DNA of 42,566 nucleotides from an uncultured Eubacterium sp. (GTDB lineage Bacteria; Bacillota; Clostridia; Lachnospirales; Lachnospiraceae). The stretch spans positions 1-42,566 of the forward strand of contig CAJTZF010000023.1 in NCBI GenBank assembly GCA_910584245.1. Direction: 5' to 3'. This document shows, piece by piece, positions 1 to 6,606 of the stretch. The translations under genes and the position numbers were made by a program. The notes below the pieces were generated by a model. The model had not been told where the DNA came from. It did no database searches and saw only the letters and a list, made by a program, of their open reading frames with translations. The stretch's first letter is position 1. Every line of letters begins with the position of its first letter.

Positions 1-282
1 CGCTTTTAACATTCTTGCAAGCTGTGATTTCTGCCCTTTCTCTGACAGTTCAACAGCGTTCCATAAAGTGGCTCGGTCTGCATACTCTTTGGGCGCATTG
101 GGTGGGAGAGTAATTTCACTATGCACTAAATCCTCATGGTATTTGGGGCGGTAGGTCTGCCCGTCAAACTCGCTGACAAGAACACTCCTGCTGATATAGG
201 ACGCTTTCTCAACTGCCGACTGCCCCTTGCTCCGCTTGACTATGGAAAAACGTGTGCTTGCCTGTTTCGTGACATTACCCAT
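1..282 (-). CDS. mobA: MobA/MobL-family relaxase, N-terminal part (runs off the window)
   Basis: A frame open to the window edge starts at ATG 282 behind an AGGTG ribosome site and encodes 94 residues beginning MGNVTKQASTRFSIVKRS. It continues with the conserved block of MobA/MobL (MobQ) relaxases: a YISRS segment, a DGQTY segment, then VHSEITLPPNAPKEYADR and LWNAVE. In this family the N-terminal domain nicks one strand at oriT and stays attached through a tyrosine to start conjugal transfer in trans. The metal-binding histidine motifs would lie beyond the window edge. A candidate oriT lies just upstream. Family assignment is firm; completeness of the gene cannot be judged. Confidence 0.85.
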   Translation of the reverse strand, partial: MGNVTKQASTRFSIVKRSKGQSAVEKASYISRSVLVSEFDGQTYRPKYHEDLVHSEITLPPNAPKEYADRATLWNAVELSEKGQKSQLARMLKA

Positions 283-314
283 ACGCAACACCTACATTCT
301 GCCGACAGGGTAGA

Positions 315-365
315 GGGGCGCACTCATAGACTTTGTGGGCAGATAAAAGCCGCACTTTGGCTTTT
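315..365 (-). other. oriT: Candidate origin of transfer (nic-like site plus adjacent inverted repeat)
   Basis: On the minus strand the sequence TATGAGTGCGCCCC (315-328) closely resembles the nic core of MobQ-type origins, whose usual form is ATAAGTGCGCCCTT. Just 5' of it on the same strand is a 7-bp inverted repeat, AAAAGCC/GGCTTTT with a 7-nt loop (345-365). This is the usual order in RSF1010/pSK41-type origins: inverted repeat, then nic. It lies between the relaxase gene and the DUF3847 gene, the normal place. The sequence match is seen; the function is inferred from position and resemblance. Confidence 0.55.
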
Positions 366-499
366 GTCTGAACGCAAAGTTCACTAAAGGGTAGCAAGCG
401 CAGCTTGCGAAGGGGAATTGTCGTTTCCCCTTTTGGCTGCCGCAAGGCAGACAACGCCCTCCGCAGGAGTCCATGCAAGTGAAACTTGCCCCTCGGAGA

Positions 500-551
500 G
501 CGCACATACCACCTCTGGTGGTATATCTGTGCGCACCCTGTAAACAGGGTG
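500..551. repeat. Nested inverted repeats in the mobilization intergenic region
   Basis: ATACCACC/GGTGGTAT (506-513 and 517-524, 3-nt loop) sits inside GCGCAC/GTGCGC (500-505 and 529-534). It is followed at once by CACCCTG/CAGGGTG (534-540 and 545-551, 4-nt loop). Together with the nic-like site they fill the 306-bp gap between the relaxase and the DUF3847 gene. No gene is evident in this gap. Such repeats are typical of relaxosome or transfer-regulation sites, but the exact role here is not known. Confidence 0.5.
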
Positions 552-588
552 AATACGTTACCTCGGCTTTCCAGTGTCCTCGCCTTTG

Positions 589-930
589 TCATTCCGTACC
601 GCCCTCGCTTTCATTTTCGGCATTGGGGAGAGTGGATTGTGGGGGAGTGGTTTCTCGGCTTTCCGCTTTGATTTTAGAGATAATCTGCTGACACTCCCTT
701 GTCTGCAATGCAACCGACAAGATACGGTTTAACTCGCCCTCGTCATAGCGGTAGCAGTCGGGGAAATACTTCACAATGATACCGCCCATGATGTACTTGT
801 GGTGGTTCTCGGCTTTGCGTTTTTTCTCGTTCTGCTTTTTCTTTTCGTTGGCTACACGCTGTTTTGCCTGTTCCAATGCCTGCAATGCTTTCTCTAAGTT
901 TTTGCTTGTGTCATTCTTGCTCTCAATCAT
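589..930 (-). CDS. DUF3847 family protein of mobilizable elements
   Basis: The product is 113 residues with a highly charged, coiled-coil-like first half (about residues 8-45, rich in K, E, Q), then a segment around HHKYIMGGIIVKYFPDCY that matches the DUF3847 family, and a low-complexity acidic tail. The ATG at 930 follows GAGGTATC at a suitable distance. DUF3847 genes regularly sit directly upstream of MobA/MobL relaxase genes in Clostridia elements, as here, so an accessory role in mobilization is likely. The biochemical function is unknown. Confidence 0.7.
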   Translation of the reverse strand: MIESKNDTSKNLEKALQALEQAKQRVANEKKKQNEKKRKAENHHKYIMGGIIVKYFPDCYRYDEGELNRILSVALQTRECQQIISKIKAESRETTPPQSTLPNAENESEGGTE

Positions 931-972
931 TTCTGATACCTCATTCTTTCTGTGCTGTGTTGATAGTTTCTG

Positions 973-1016
973 AAAATAAAAAAGGTAGCTGATTGTCTGT
1001 TAAGATAATCGCTACC
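973..1016 (-). terminator. Rho-independent terminator after the beta-lactamase gene
   Basis: On the minus strand a stem GGTAGC-GATTATC pairs with GACAATC-(A)-GCTACC across a short loop, with one bulge. It is followed by TTTTTTATTTT. It lies 43 bp past the beta-lactamase stop codon and separates that gene from the downstream DUF3847 gene. Confidence 0.7.
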
Positions 1017-1058
1017 TAAAGGTAAACAATATTACATTTTGTATAAATTTATTATTTT

Positions 1059-1973
1059 CTATACCTCATTACTTAAAATACTGATTGCTATTTCCTTTGC
1101 CTTATTTCCTGATACTACTTCTCTATTTTGCATATCATCAAGATAAATTGCAAAGTAAATTTTATTATCACTTTTTTCAATATAGCCAACAAACCATGCT
1201 TTACCGTCAGTTCCCGAACCTGTTTTTCCATACAAAGAACCATTATCAAGTTCTGCTATATACATAATATTTTTTAATTCTTCCAAATTGTCAGTACTAA
1301 AATTATTCTTACTGCCAAAAATATAGTTCAGCATAACTACTTGTTGTTTTGGAGAAATTTCTAACGATGATTCTAACCAAAATCCATTAAGCTCTGGCAA
1401 TGAATTAGTTTCACTTCCGTTCCATTCGGATATATCACAATTTCCATACTGTATTTCTTTCAGCATAGCATGAATATTTTCTTGACCAACCATATCTACA
1501 ACTTGCCGAAAATACCATACACATGAAGTTTCAAATGCTTCTTTTAAGGTTAAATTTGAATTCCATGTGTCAATGGGGTATTTTACACCACTATATTCCA
1601 TTGTGGAAGTTTGGTTTTCAAGCACATTATTTTCCAAACCTGCCAATGCAGATATAATCTTGAATGTTGACAACGGCGAAACTTGCTTTTCACATTTCTC
1701 TTTGCCGTAAAGAAAATATGTGTCTGATGATTCATCATACATTACAGCACAACCGCTAATTCCTTGAAAGTAATCAGAATAATCAACAATATTATCTGTC
1801 ACAATAGGTGTTTCATTTTCTTTAACGGTTTCCGTACTCTGTATACTTTGGTTTTCTTCTGTTTGCTGTTCTGTCGTAATAGCATTATCCTGTTGCTGTT
1901 CACTATTCATCTTTGAACAACCTGCAAGCATAACAGATAATAGCACTATCACTATACCTTTGGCTTTTTTCAT
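1059..1973 (-). CDS. Class D beta-lactamase, lipoprotein type
   Basis: The 304-residue product hydrolyses beta-lactam antibiotics outside the membrane. It has a lipoprotein signal peptide with lipobox LAGC (Cys19), a Gln/Glu/Thr-rich linker to about residue 60, then a penicillin-binding-like domain with all class D motifs: S102-T-F-K105 (nucleophile and general base lysine), S150-C-V152, Y176-G-N178, W199-L-E-S and K250-T-G252 followed by W260. It resembles the membrane-anchored class D enzymes of Clostridia rather than soluble OXA enzymes of Gram-negatives. The ATG at 1973 follows AGGAGGTAAC. No BlaR/BlaI regulator is visible. The gene is AT-rich against its neighbours, so it is probably acquired cargo of the mobilizable element. 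The spectrum of drugs cannot be predicted. Confidence 0.88.
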   Translation of the reverse strand: MKKAKGIVIVLLSVMLAGCSKMNSEQQQDNAITTEQQTEENQSIQSTETVKENETPIVTDNIVDYSDYFQGISGCAVMYDESSDTYFLYGKEKCEKQVSPLSTFKIISALAGLENNVLENQTSTMEYSGVKYPIDTWNSNLTLKEAFETSCVWYFRQVVDMVGQENIHAMLKEIQYGNCDISEWNGSETNSLPELNGFWLESSLEISPKQQVVMLNYIFGSKNNFSTDNLEELKNIMYIAELDNGSLYGKTGSGTDGKAWFVGYIEKSDNKIYFAIYLDDMQNREVVSGNKAKEIAISILSNEV

Positions 1974-2040
1974 GTTACCTCCTCTTATATATCCAACTGC
2001 TATGTAACTTTTTCATATTATCATATACCCACTTATATTT

Positions 2041-2334
2041 CTATAAAAAAATCCTTAATATTTTTCCTTTATTTCTCTCAATCATCATCTGCCTTGCCCG
2101 TTCCCTCTGTTCGGTGCTGACTGCCCTCGGCTTGCGGTAACTGACGTGTGACTTCGGAAAGGAATAGGTCTTAGATACCTCGTCCTGCCCTGTCAGCTTG
2201 TATGTGTCGGGAAAATCGGCAACAAGTGTGTCAAGTTTCCGCATGACTGCCTTATCCCTTGTGTAGAGGGTGGCGTTCTGTTCTCCTGCATTGTAATTAA
2301 CAATCATTTCCTGCTCGTATCGTGAAAGTTTCAT
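2041..2334 (-). CDS. Small accessory protein of mobilizable/conjugative elements (unknown function)
   Basis: The product is 97 residues, begins MKLSRYEQEMIVNYNAGE and contains an acidic N-terminal half, a KTYSFPKSHVSYRKPR segment and a basic C-terminus. Proteins of this type are common hypothetical genes of Clostridia integrative elements, where they often accompany relaxase modules. Its start codon overlaps the stop of the upstream gene as ATGA (2331-2334), so the two are translationally coupled. The N-terminal part looks like an element-specific replisome or DNA-binding accessory, but no function is established. Confidence 0.6.
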   Translation of the reverse strand: MKLSRYEQEMIVNYNAGEQNATLYTRDKAVMRKLDTLVADFPDTYKLTGQDEVSKTYSFPKSHVSYRKPRAVSTEQRERARQMMIERNKGKILRIFL

Positions 2335-2939
2335 AGTGCCATATCCCCCTTTCCCTTGTTGTGGGTTCTGTGCTGTTTTCCCTCGGCAACTGTCAGCTTT
2401 TTTGCCTGCTCCTTTGCTCTGGCTAACCTTGTCTTTATGGAATGGTCACGCTCAGTCAGTTTTCGTCTTTTGGTGGTGGCGGTCAGTTCTGCACATGTTT
2501 CTTCGGACAGGGCATTTAATTTCTTCAAAGTATTGCTTACTATCTGCTTTGTATCACTGTCCTTTATCTGCGGAAAAATAGCGGACAGACTGGCGCACGT
2601 TTCCGCTTTACTCTGCTCCCCAAACTGATAAATTAAGTTGATTTCATCAGTGTTAAAAGGTATCTGAAAATTTGCGCCCTCACATAAACGCTCCACGCCC
2701 ACGCACTTAGGGAGATTTCTTGTCAGTTCGTAATTATCCCTCGCTGTGATTGTTCCATGACTGTCGGTCTGCCTTACCTCAACTTCGCACTGGCTTTTCT
2801 GCTCCAACACAAGCCACTGGTATTTGTCGCTTTCTTTGGTGAATACAGTCTGATGCGCATTGGAGTGTGTCTTGCTACGGATATATTTGTCGGTGGTGCT
2901 GTAATAATCTAAAATCTGCTGTTCCTGCTTTTTGTTCAT
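2331..2939 (-). CDS. Hypothetical element-borne protein, coupled to the downstream small gene
   Basis: The product is 202 residues with no signal peptide or membrane segment. The C-terminal third (about residues 150-202) is strongly basic with a coiled-coil look, as in nucleic-acid-associated proteins. It starts at ATG 2939 behind AGGAGGG and ends in a 4-bp overlap with the next gene. I do not recognise a family with a known function. Its place beside the relaxase module makes a role in element biology more likely than a resistance role. Confidence 0.55.
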   Translation of the reverse strand: MNKKQEQQILDYYSTTDKYIRSKTHSNAHQTVFTKESDKYQWLVLEQKSQCEVEVRQTDSHGTITARDNYELTRNLPKCVGVERLCEGANFQIPFNTDEINLIYQFGEQSKAETCASLSAIFPQIKDSDTKQIVSNTLKKLNALSEETCAELTATTKRRKLTERDHSIKTRLARAKEQAKKLTVAEGKQHRTHNKGKGDMAL

Positions 2940-3192
2940 GGTTTTTACCCTCCTGTGATATGGATTGATATGATTGGTTGGTTTCGGTGCTGATATATGG
3001 TTTTCCTTCGTTTATTGTGGGAAAATTGGATTGTGGAATATTGTTGACGGGCATTTCTCCGCTTGGGGGAATAGGAGTTCACTTCTTACGGTAATTACCA
3101 CATGAAAAAAGACTATAACCGTCACTGTCATAGCCTTTTAAGGATTGAGGAAGTCCCTTTCTTATTTGTATTTGTTTTGTCACCCCTCCGCA
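2940..3192. other. Non-coding end of the mobilizable element
   Basis: No gene is visible in these 253 bp. The segment includes an imperfect inverted repeat, GACTATAAC/GTCATAGCC, at about 3111-3135 (7 of 9 positions pair) some 55 bp inside the inferred boundary. Such a site could serve as an arm-type or terminator sequence at the element end. The right boundary is set by the abrupt end of the GNAT reading frame. Confidence 0.45.
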
Positions 3193-4128
3193 CTATCCAA
3201 CATCTTTCGCATACGTTAGCGTCTTCTCCAGCAGCACTCCGCCAATTCCGCCCCCCTGCCATCCAGGCGCGACACAAAGTGGTCCAAAGGTAAGTATTTC
3301 TTTCTCACGGTCCCCAGCCCGCAATTTCGCTTTTGCATAACATATAAAGCCAACAATGGCATCACCCACGCACGCCACTCTTGACAATTGCGGAACATAA
3401 GCGTCATTGTCCCACATTTTATGCACGAGCAAATGCTCCCCGCATCCCATGTGGTACTTATTCCAAAATGCCCTCATACAAACTTCCTCCACCTCATGAC
3501 GCTCATATTCTTCCTCTCTTCGGACAACAATTTGATCTTTTGTGAATATGTGCTGTTTTCTAGGAAAATATCCCAGGTTTATCCGCACTTCTTTTCTCTC
3601 GATATCACGGTTTGAATAACAGCAGGAATCCATTCCGATAATCTCAAAACCTTCTTCCTGGTAAAAACGGATCGCGGAAACATTACAGGATTGCGTTTCT
3701 AATATAATCGCCCTTCTGTGCTCAAGCGCCGCCTGCTCTTTTGCGACCGCCATTAGCGCGTGTGCCATTCCCTTTCTCCTAAACTCTTCGTGTACCCATA
3801 ATTCTGTAACTATCAGCCGGTTACTCCACTCCTCCGGACAGGTTTCAATGCAGGCAACCATCTCCTGCCCCTCTCCTCTTTCCCGGACGATCCCCCAGGC
3901 AAAAGCTTTCTCCCAATGCTGCTGGTACAGTCTATCCGGAAAATCATACTCTTCCGGATAATGGCATACCGGCACGTCAAACCGGCACTTGTTAAGCTTG
4001 ATACTATAATGATCCCGGCCGTTTTCAATGCTTACATCAAAATACTCCTCCGCTGTATACCTCATAGGTATCAATGCACCTTCCCACTTATCCCTGGGAA
4101 GATGTATAATTTCAAATTCATCTCTCAT
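3193..4128 (-). pseudogene. Double-GNAT acetyltransferase gene truncated by the mobilizable element
   Basis: The 311-residue frame has an N-terminal GNAT domain with acetyl-CoA binding motif A around VTELWVHEEFRRKGMAHALM and a second GNAT domain starting near residue 195. The second domain reaches its motif A (TFGPLCVAPGWQGGGIGG, then LLEKTLTYAKDVG) and stops at once. Relatives continue for roughly 50 more residues past this point. The stop codon TAG uses sequence from the adjacent element, so the 3' end of the gene is missing from this side. The first domain is intact and might still fold. The native substrate is unknown. Confidence 0.75.
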
Positions 4129-4297
4129 CTGTCTTCTCCCTTACCTTCCCACCCGTCCATAAGTTCCTTCCGCCCGCCATAAAGACGGATGAACGGGTCT
4201 TTTTACGAATCATTATCGTTACAGGACACCCGTATAGCGCACATTTGCGTTTCATAAACCGAAAACTATGCCGCCTTACTTTTTCTTATTTTGCCAT

Positions 4298-4326
4298 GCA
4301 CTATTTCCCAAACTCGCTCATACATT
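4298..4326 (+). promoter_or_regulatory. Sigma-E-like promoter of sigK
   Basis: CATACATT (4319-4326) matches the -10 sequence of mother-cell sigma-E promoters (CATACAnT). GCACTATT lies 13 bp upstream (4298-4305) and resembles the -35 consensus in its TATT half. In Bacillus and Clostridioides sigK is transcribed by sigma-E RNA polymerase. The predicted start of transcription near 4333 leaves a short leader before the TTG start at 4358. Motifs are seen; use by sigma-E is inferred. Confidence 0.6.
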
Positions 4327-4357
4327 AAAATTAACGTATGTTTCTGAGGTGTCGTCA

Positions 4358-4645
4358 TTGCAATCATTTCCCAAACCCCTGTCAGCAAAAGAAGAATTGG
4401 AATACATACGCCGTCACGAAAACGGAGACAAGGAGGCAAGGCGGATTCTCATTGAACGAAATCTCCGTCTGGTAGCATACCTTGTCAAAAAATATAGTAA
4501 CAGTGATCACAGCCAGGAGGACCTGATATCCATCGGCACCATTGGTCTAATCAAGGCAATCGATAGCTATAAACAGGGCAAGGGCGTTCGCCTTGCCACG
4601 TATGCATCCCGTTGTATCGACAATGCGATACTATACTTTGGCTAA
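4358..4645 (+). CDS. sigK: Sporulation sigma factor SigK, 5' part (split gene)
   Basis: This encodes the first part of the late mother-cell sigma factor: a short FPKPLSAKEE region, then region 2 with RRILIERNLRLVAYLVKKY, EDLISIGTIGLIKAID and LATYASRCIDN. After CIDN the frame leaves sigma-K homology (AILYFG) and stops at TAA 4643-4645, because the intervening element begins there. The start is taken as TTG 4358: GAGGTG ends 6 bp before it, and the -10 motif at 4319-4326 excludes the upstream ATG at 4268. With this start there is no membrane-anchoring pro-sequence, as in Clostridioides difficile. Unjoined, the product would be 95 residues, with region 2 only and no promoter -35 recognition. Joined to 8417-8806 it gives 218 residues. 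Confidence 0.88.
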   Translation: MQSFPKPLSAKEELEYIRRHENGDKEARRILIERNLRLVAYLVKKYSNSDHSQEDLISIGTIGLIKAIDSYKQGKGVRLATYASRCIDNAILYFG

Positions 4646-4646
4646 A
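4613..4646 (+). other. attL: attL of the sigK intervening element
   Basis: The core direct repeat TGTATCGACAATG (4613-4625) is followed by the element arm CGATAC-N5-TTTGGCTAAA (4626-4646). The matching inverted arm is at the other end (8391-8411). The central AA (4622-4623) is the point of symmetry, so it is the predicted 2-bp crossover. The match to the large-serine-integrase attP layout is inferred from this symmetry. Confidence 0.75.
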
Positions 4647-4676
4647 TTGGAGAGGTATCACTCAGACATTAAACAA

Positions 4677-4705
4677 TCCCTCCGACAGAAGAACGGTCAG
4701 AGGGA
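4677..4705 (-). terminator. Terminator of the xylanase gene
   Basis: TCCCTCCGAC (4677-4686) pairs with GTCAGAGGGA (4696-4705) with one mismatch and a 9-nt loop. On the minus strand it is followed by TTGTTTAATG, a weak U-tract. It lies 24 bp after the xylanase stop, between that gene and the truncated end of the sigK 5' part, and may block transcription in both directions. Confidence 0.6.
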
Positions 4706-4728
4706 CCTTTACATATTAATTCAATTCA

Positions 4729-6267
4729 TTATTTTTTCCAAACCTTTGCCGCCTCAATAAAGGAGAAAAAGGATGGTTTCGGTTTTGTAATGTATGTGCC
4801 AAACAAAAGAGGCTCGCACTGGTAGCGCCAGGAAACGTTGTCATATAGCCCCCACAGGGTAATACTTGTGATTCCCTTTGGATTTACGTTTTTATCACGG
4901 TTTTTCTGTTTTGTAATAATCGTCTCCATCAGGCTCTTGACAAACTTTTTCTGGTCGGCCTCCGTCTCCTTTTCATTCTTATATGCATAGGTTGCCGAAC
5001 TTCCCTCCGTATCAAAATTAATAGTAAAGTCAAGCTCTGTGATCTGAATTTCATAGCCGGAAGCAAGGAATTTCTCAAGAGCATCACCATACTGCTGTAC
5101 GGTAGGTACCTTTACATCGACGTGGCTCTGCATCCCTATGCCGCCGCAAATTTTAGCGGGCTCATCCTTATTTATGAAATTCACAAGATCCAATGTCTCC
5201 TGCACGCCGAAATAGGTGTTATAGTCGTTATAGAACAGCGTTACCGTATGCTGGATCCCATAACTTTTCAGCATTTCATAGGCGATCTCAAACGCCCTTT
5301 TTACATAGTGGGGTGATTTCCCCTTATTTCCATATACGCCATCCCACGTTTTACCACCAAAAGAGATACGGTGCAAATATTCATTTACTACGTCCCAGGC
5401 ATAGACGATACTGCCTGCTGTACCAGTAAGGGACTTTTCCTTTTCCATAACATGTGCCATTACGTTGTGAATATAGAAATCCAGGCGGGCATCCATGACT
5501 TCTGCGGAAACAACAGAAGACGCATCATATTTTTCCGTGAAAAACCACCCCGGCGTCTGACTGTGCCAAACTAGCGTGTGGGCGCGCATTTTCAATCCAT
5601 TTTGGGCCGCTACTGTCAGGGCCCCATCCACTTCATTGAAATTCAGCTGTGGAACCGTCGCTTCACGGTATCCCCCGGGAATGTAGTAGCCTTTCGCCTT
5701 CGCCTCCTCTACGGAAAGAAGCTTAGGGGCAGAGCCAAGAATGTTGTCCGGCTTCATCTCATTTTCCAATGTAATACTGTTAAAATGCTTTTTTACGAAA
5801 GATAATACGGATGCCGTTCTAAGCTCCCGGGGATTCGTCTTCCCGTAATTGACAGCGGCTCCCATATACGGAATAATGTCCTTATATGTATTTATAATAC
5901 TGGGCGTGTTTACCACTTTTGGCTCTGTTACCGTCACCTTACATTTCAACTTAACAACTTTTTTGCCTGTTTTTACAGAACAAGTTAGAGTGGCGGAACC
6001 CTTTTTCAGTCCTGTCACCTTGCACGATGTCTTCTTTTTCTTTGAAAGCCGAATTACTTTTTTCTTATTCGTCTTCCATGTCACCTTTTCCTTCTTTCCC
6101 ACACGGGTAAGCTTGATCGTTTTCGCCTTTCCCTTGGTGACTGTAACCGCCTTTTTTGATAATTTAGGCTTTTTTGTTTTTGCATTCAGAACTGCCCCCG
6201 GTGCAGCTGCCGTGAGACAAAGTCCCAGAATGATTACATGCGCTGTGATTTTTTTCAATGTTCTCAT
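4729..6267 (-). CDS. Secreted GH10 endo-beta-1,4-xylanase with N-terminal Ig-like domain
   Basis: The 512-residue product cleaves internal beta-1,4 bonds of xylan outside the cell. A signal peptide covers about residues 1-29 (hydrophobic VIILGLCLTAAAPGA). A very lysine-rich Big2-like domain follows (about 30-115), then a GH10 barrel (about 125-510). The barrel has MKPDNILG, TLVWHSQTPGWFF, the acid/base Glu in WDVVNEYLH (about residue 296), MQSHVDV, the nucleophile Glu in ITELDF (about 411) and the late SITLWGLYDNVSW. All catalytic parts are present. No cell-wall anchor or carbohydrate-binding module is obvious, though the lysine-rich domain could bind the wall. The start is ATG 6267 behind a GGGGG stretch. 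The odd point is its place: it is complete cargo inside the sigK intervening element, opposite to sigK and the recombinase. Confidence 0.93.
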   Translation of the reverse strand: MRTLKKITAHVIILGLCLTAAAPGAVLNAKTKKPKLSKKAVTVTKGKAKTIKLTRVGKKEKVTWKTNKKKVIRLSKKKKTSCKVTGLKKGSATLTCSVKTGKKVVKLKCKVTVTEPKVVNTPSIINTYKDIIPYMGAAVNYGKTNPRELRTASVLSFVKKHFNSITLENEMKPDNILGSAPKLLSVEEAKAKGYYIPGGYREATVPQLNFNEVDGALTVAAQNGLKMRAHTLVWHSQTPGWFFTEKYDASSVVSAEVMDARLDFYIHNVMAHVMEKEKSLTGTAGSIVYAWDVVNEYLHRISFGGKTWDGVYGNKGKSPHYVKRAFEIAYEMLKSYGIQHTVTLFYNDYNTYFGVQETLDLVNFINKDEPAKICGGIGMQSHVDVKVPTVQQYGDALEKFLASGYEIQITELDFTINFDTEGSSATYAYKNEKETEADQKKFVKSLMETIITKQKNRDKNVNPKGITSITLWGLYDNVSWRYQCEPLLFGTYITKPKPSFFSFIEAAKVWKK

Positions 6268-6373
6268 TGATCGCACACCCCCTTCTTCTATTTATTATAA
6301 CGGAGGAAACGGGAAAATGGCAAGTAAAAAGTGGTATTTTGATATATTTTGTTAATGTAATGCCACACAGCGA

Positions 6374-6408
6374 CATACTATTGAAAGGAAGCATGATAAC
6401 ATAAGGAG
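6374..6408 (+). promoter_or_regulatory. Possible sigma-E-type -10 and strong ribosome site before the recombinase operon
   Basis: CATACTAT (6374-6381) resembles the sigma-E/sigma-K -10 sequence, which would fit mother-cell expression of the excision genes. No convincing -35 is seen at the right distance. AAGGAG (6403-6408) is a good ribosome site for the small ORF starting at 6412 or 6418. The promoter call is tentative. Confidence 0.35.
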
Positions 6409-6411
6409 TGA

Positions 6412-6606
6412 ATGCTCATGCCCCGCAGGGCTCCTATACCGTCTGTACGGCTATGCCAGAAGTCGCCGGCGGGAGAAGAAAAAAACATACGCCATAATAT
6501 GTACAAGGCACATAACATGGCCGTTCACAGTTTTCTTTCCTCCCTTCATTTATCTAGCCGCGACCGGGACGTTATGAAAAAAATAATAGAAGGGAAACTA
6601 AAATGA
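6412..6606 (+). CDS. Small basic protein coupled to the skin recombinase (candidate directionality factor)
   Basis: The 64-residue product (62 if the second ATG at 6418 is used) has a basic N-terminus and a C-terminal part with a helix-like SSRDRDVMKKIIEGKLK segment. An AAGGAG site precedes it and its TGA overlaps the recombinase ATG as ATGA (6603-6606), so the recombinase is probably translated by coupling. I do not recognise a family. In Clostridioides difficile, excision of skin needs a small directionality factor encoded in the element; a small gene joined to the recombinase here is a fair candidate for that job or for controlling recombinase level. Both are inferences. Confidence 0.55.
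   Translation: MLMPRRAPIPSVRLCQKSPAGEEKNIRHNMYKAHNMAVHSFLSSLHLSSRDRDVMKKIIEGKLK

Larger units (their letters stand above)
1..3192. mobile_element. Right end of an integrative mobilizable element carrying a class D beta-lactamase (left end outside window)
   Basis: The segment holds a MobA/MobL relaxase start, a DUF3847 protein, a class D beta-lactamase and two small accessory genes of the kind found in Clostridia mobilizable elements, all on the minus strand. It ends inside a double-GNAT acetyltransferase gene whose second domain stops abruptly near 3193, so the boundary is placed at about 3190-3197. The integrase and the other end are not in the window, so the element class (serine or tyrosine integrase) cannot be told. 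The beta-lactamase gene is clearly more AT-rich than the mobilization genes around it, which suggests it joined the element as separate cargo. The extent is inferred; the gene content is seen. Confidence 0.75.

Noticed and set aside
275..592. Open frame of 105 codons on the minus strand in the mobilization spacer
   Set aside because: It is out of frame with the relaxase, full of inverted repeats and has no protein-like motif; the region is better read as oriT.
4268..4357. Upstream ATG giving sigK a hydrophobic N-terminal extension like a pro-sequence
   Set aside because: It lies before the likely sigma-E promoter, lacks a ribosome site, and the TTG at 4358 has GAGGTG at the right distance.
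5849..6355. Open frame of 168 codons opposite the xylanase start
   Set aside because: Phenylalanine-rich low-complexity translation that mirrors the lysine-rich domain of the real gene.
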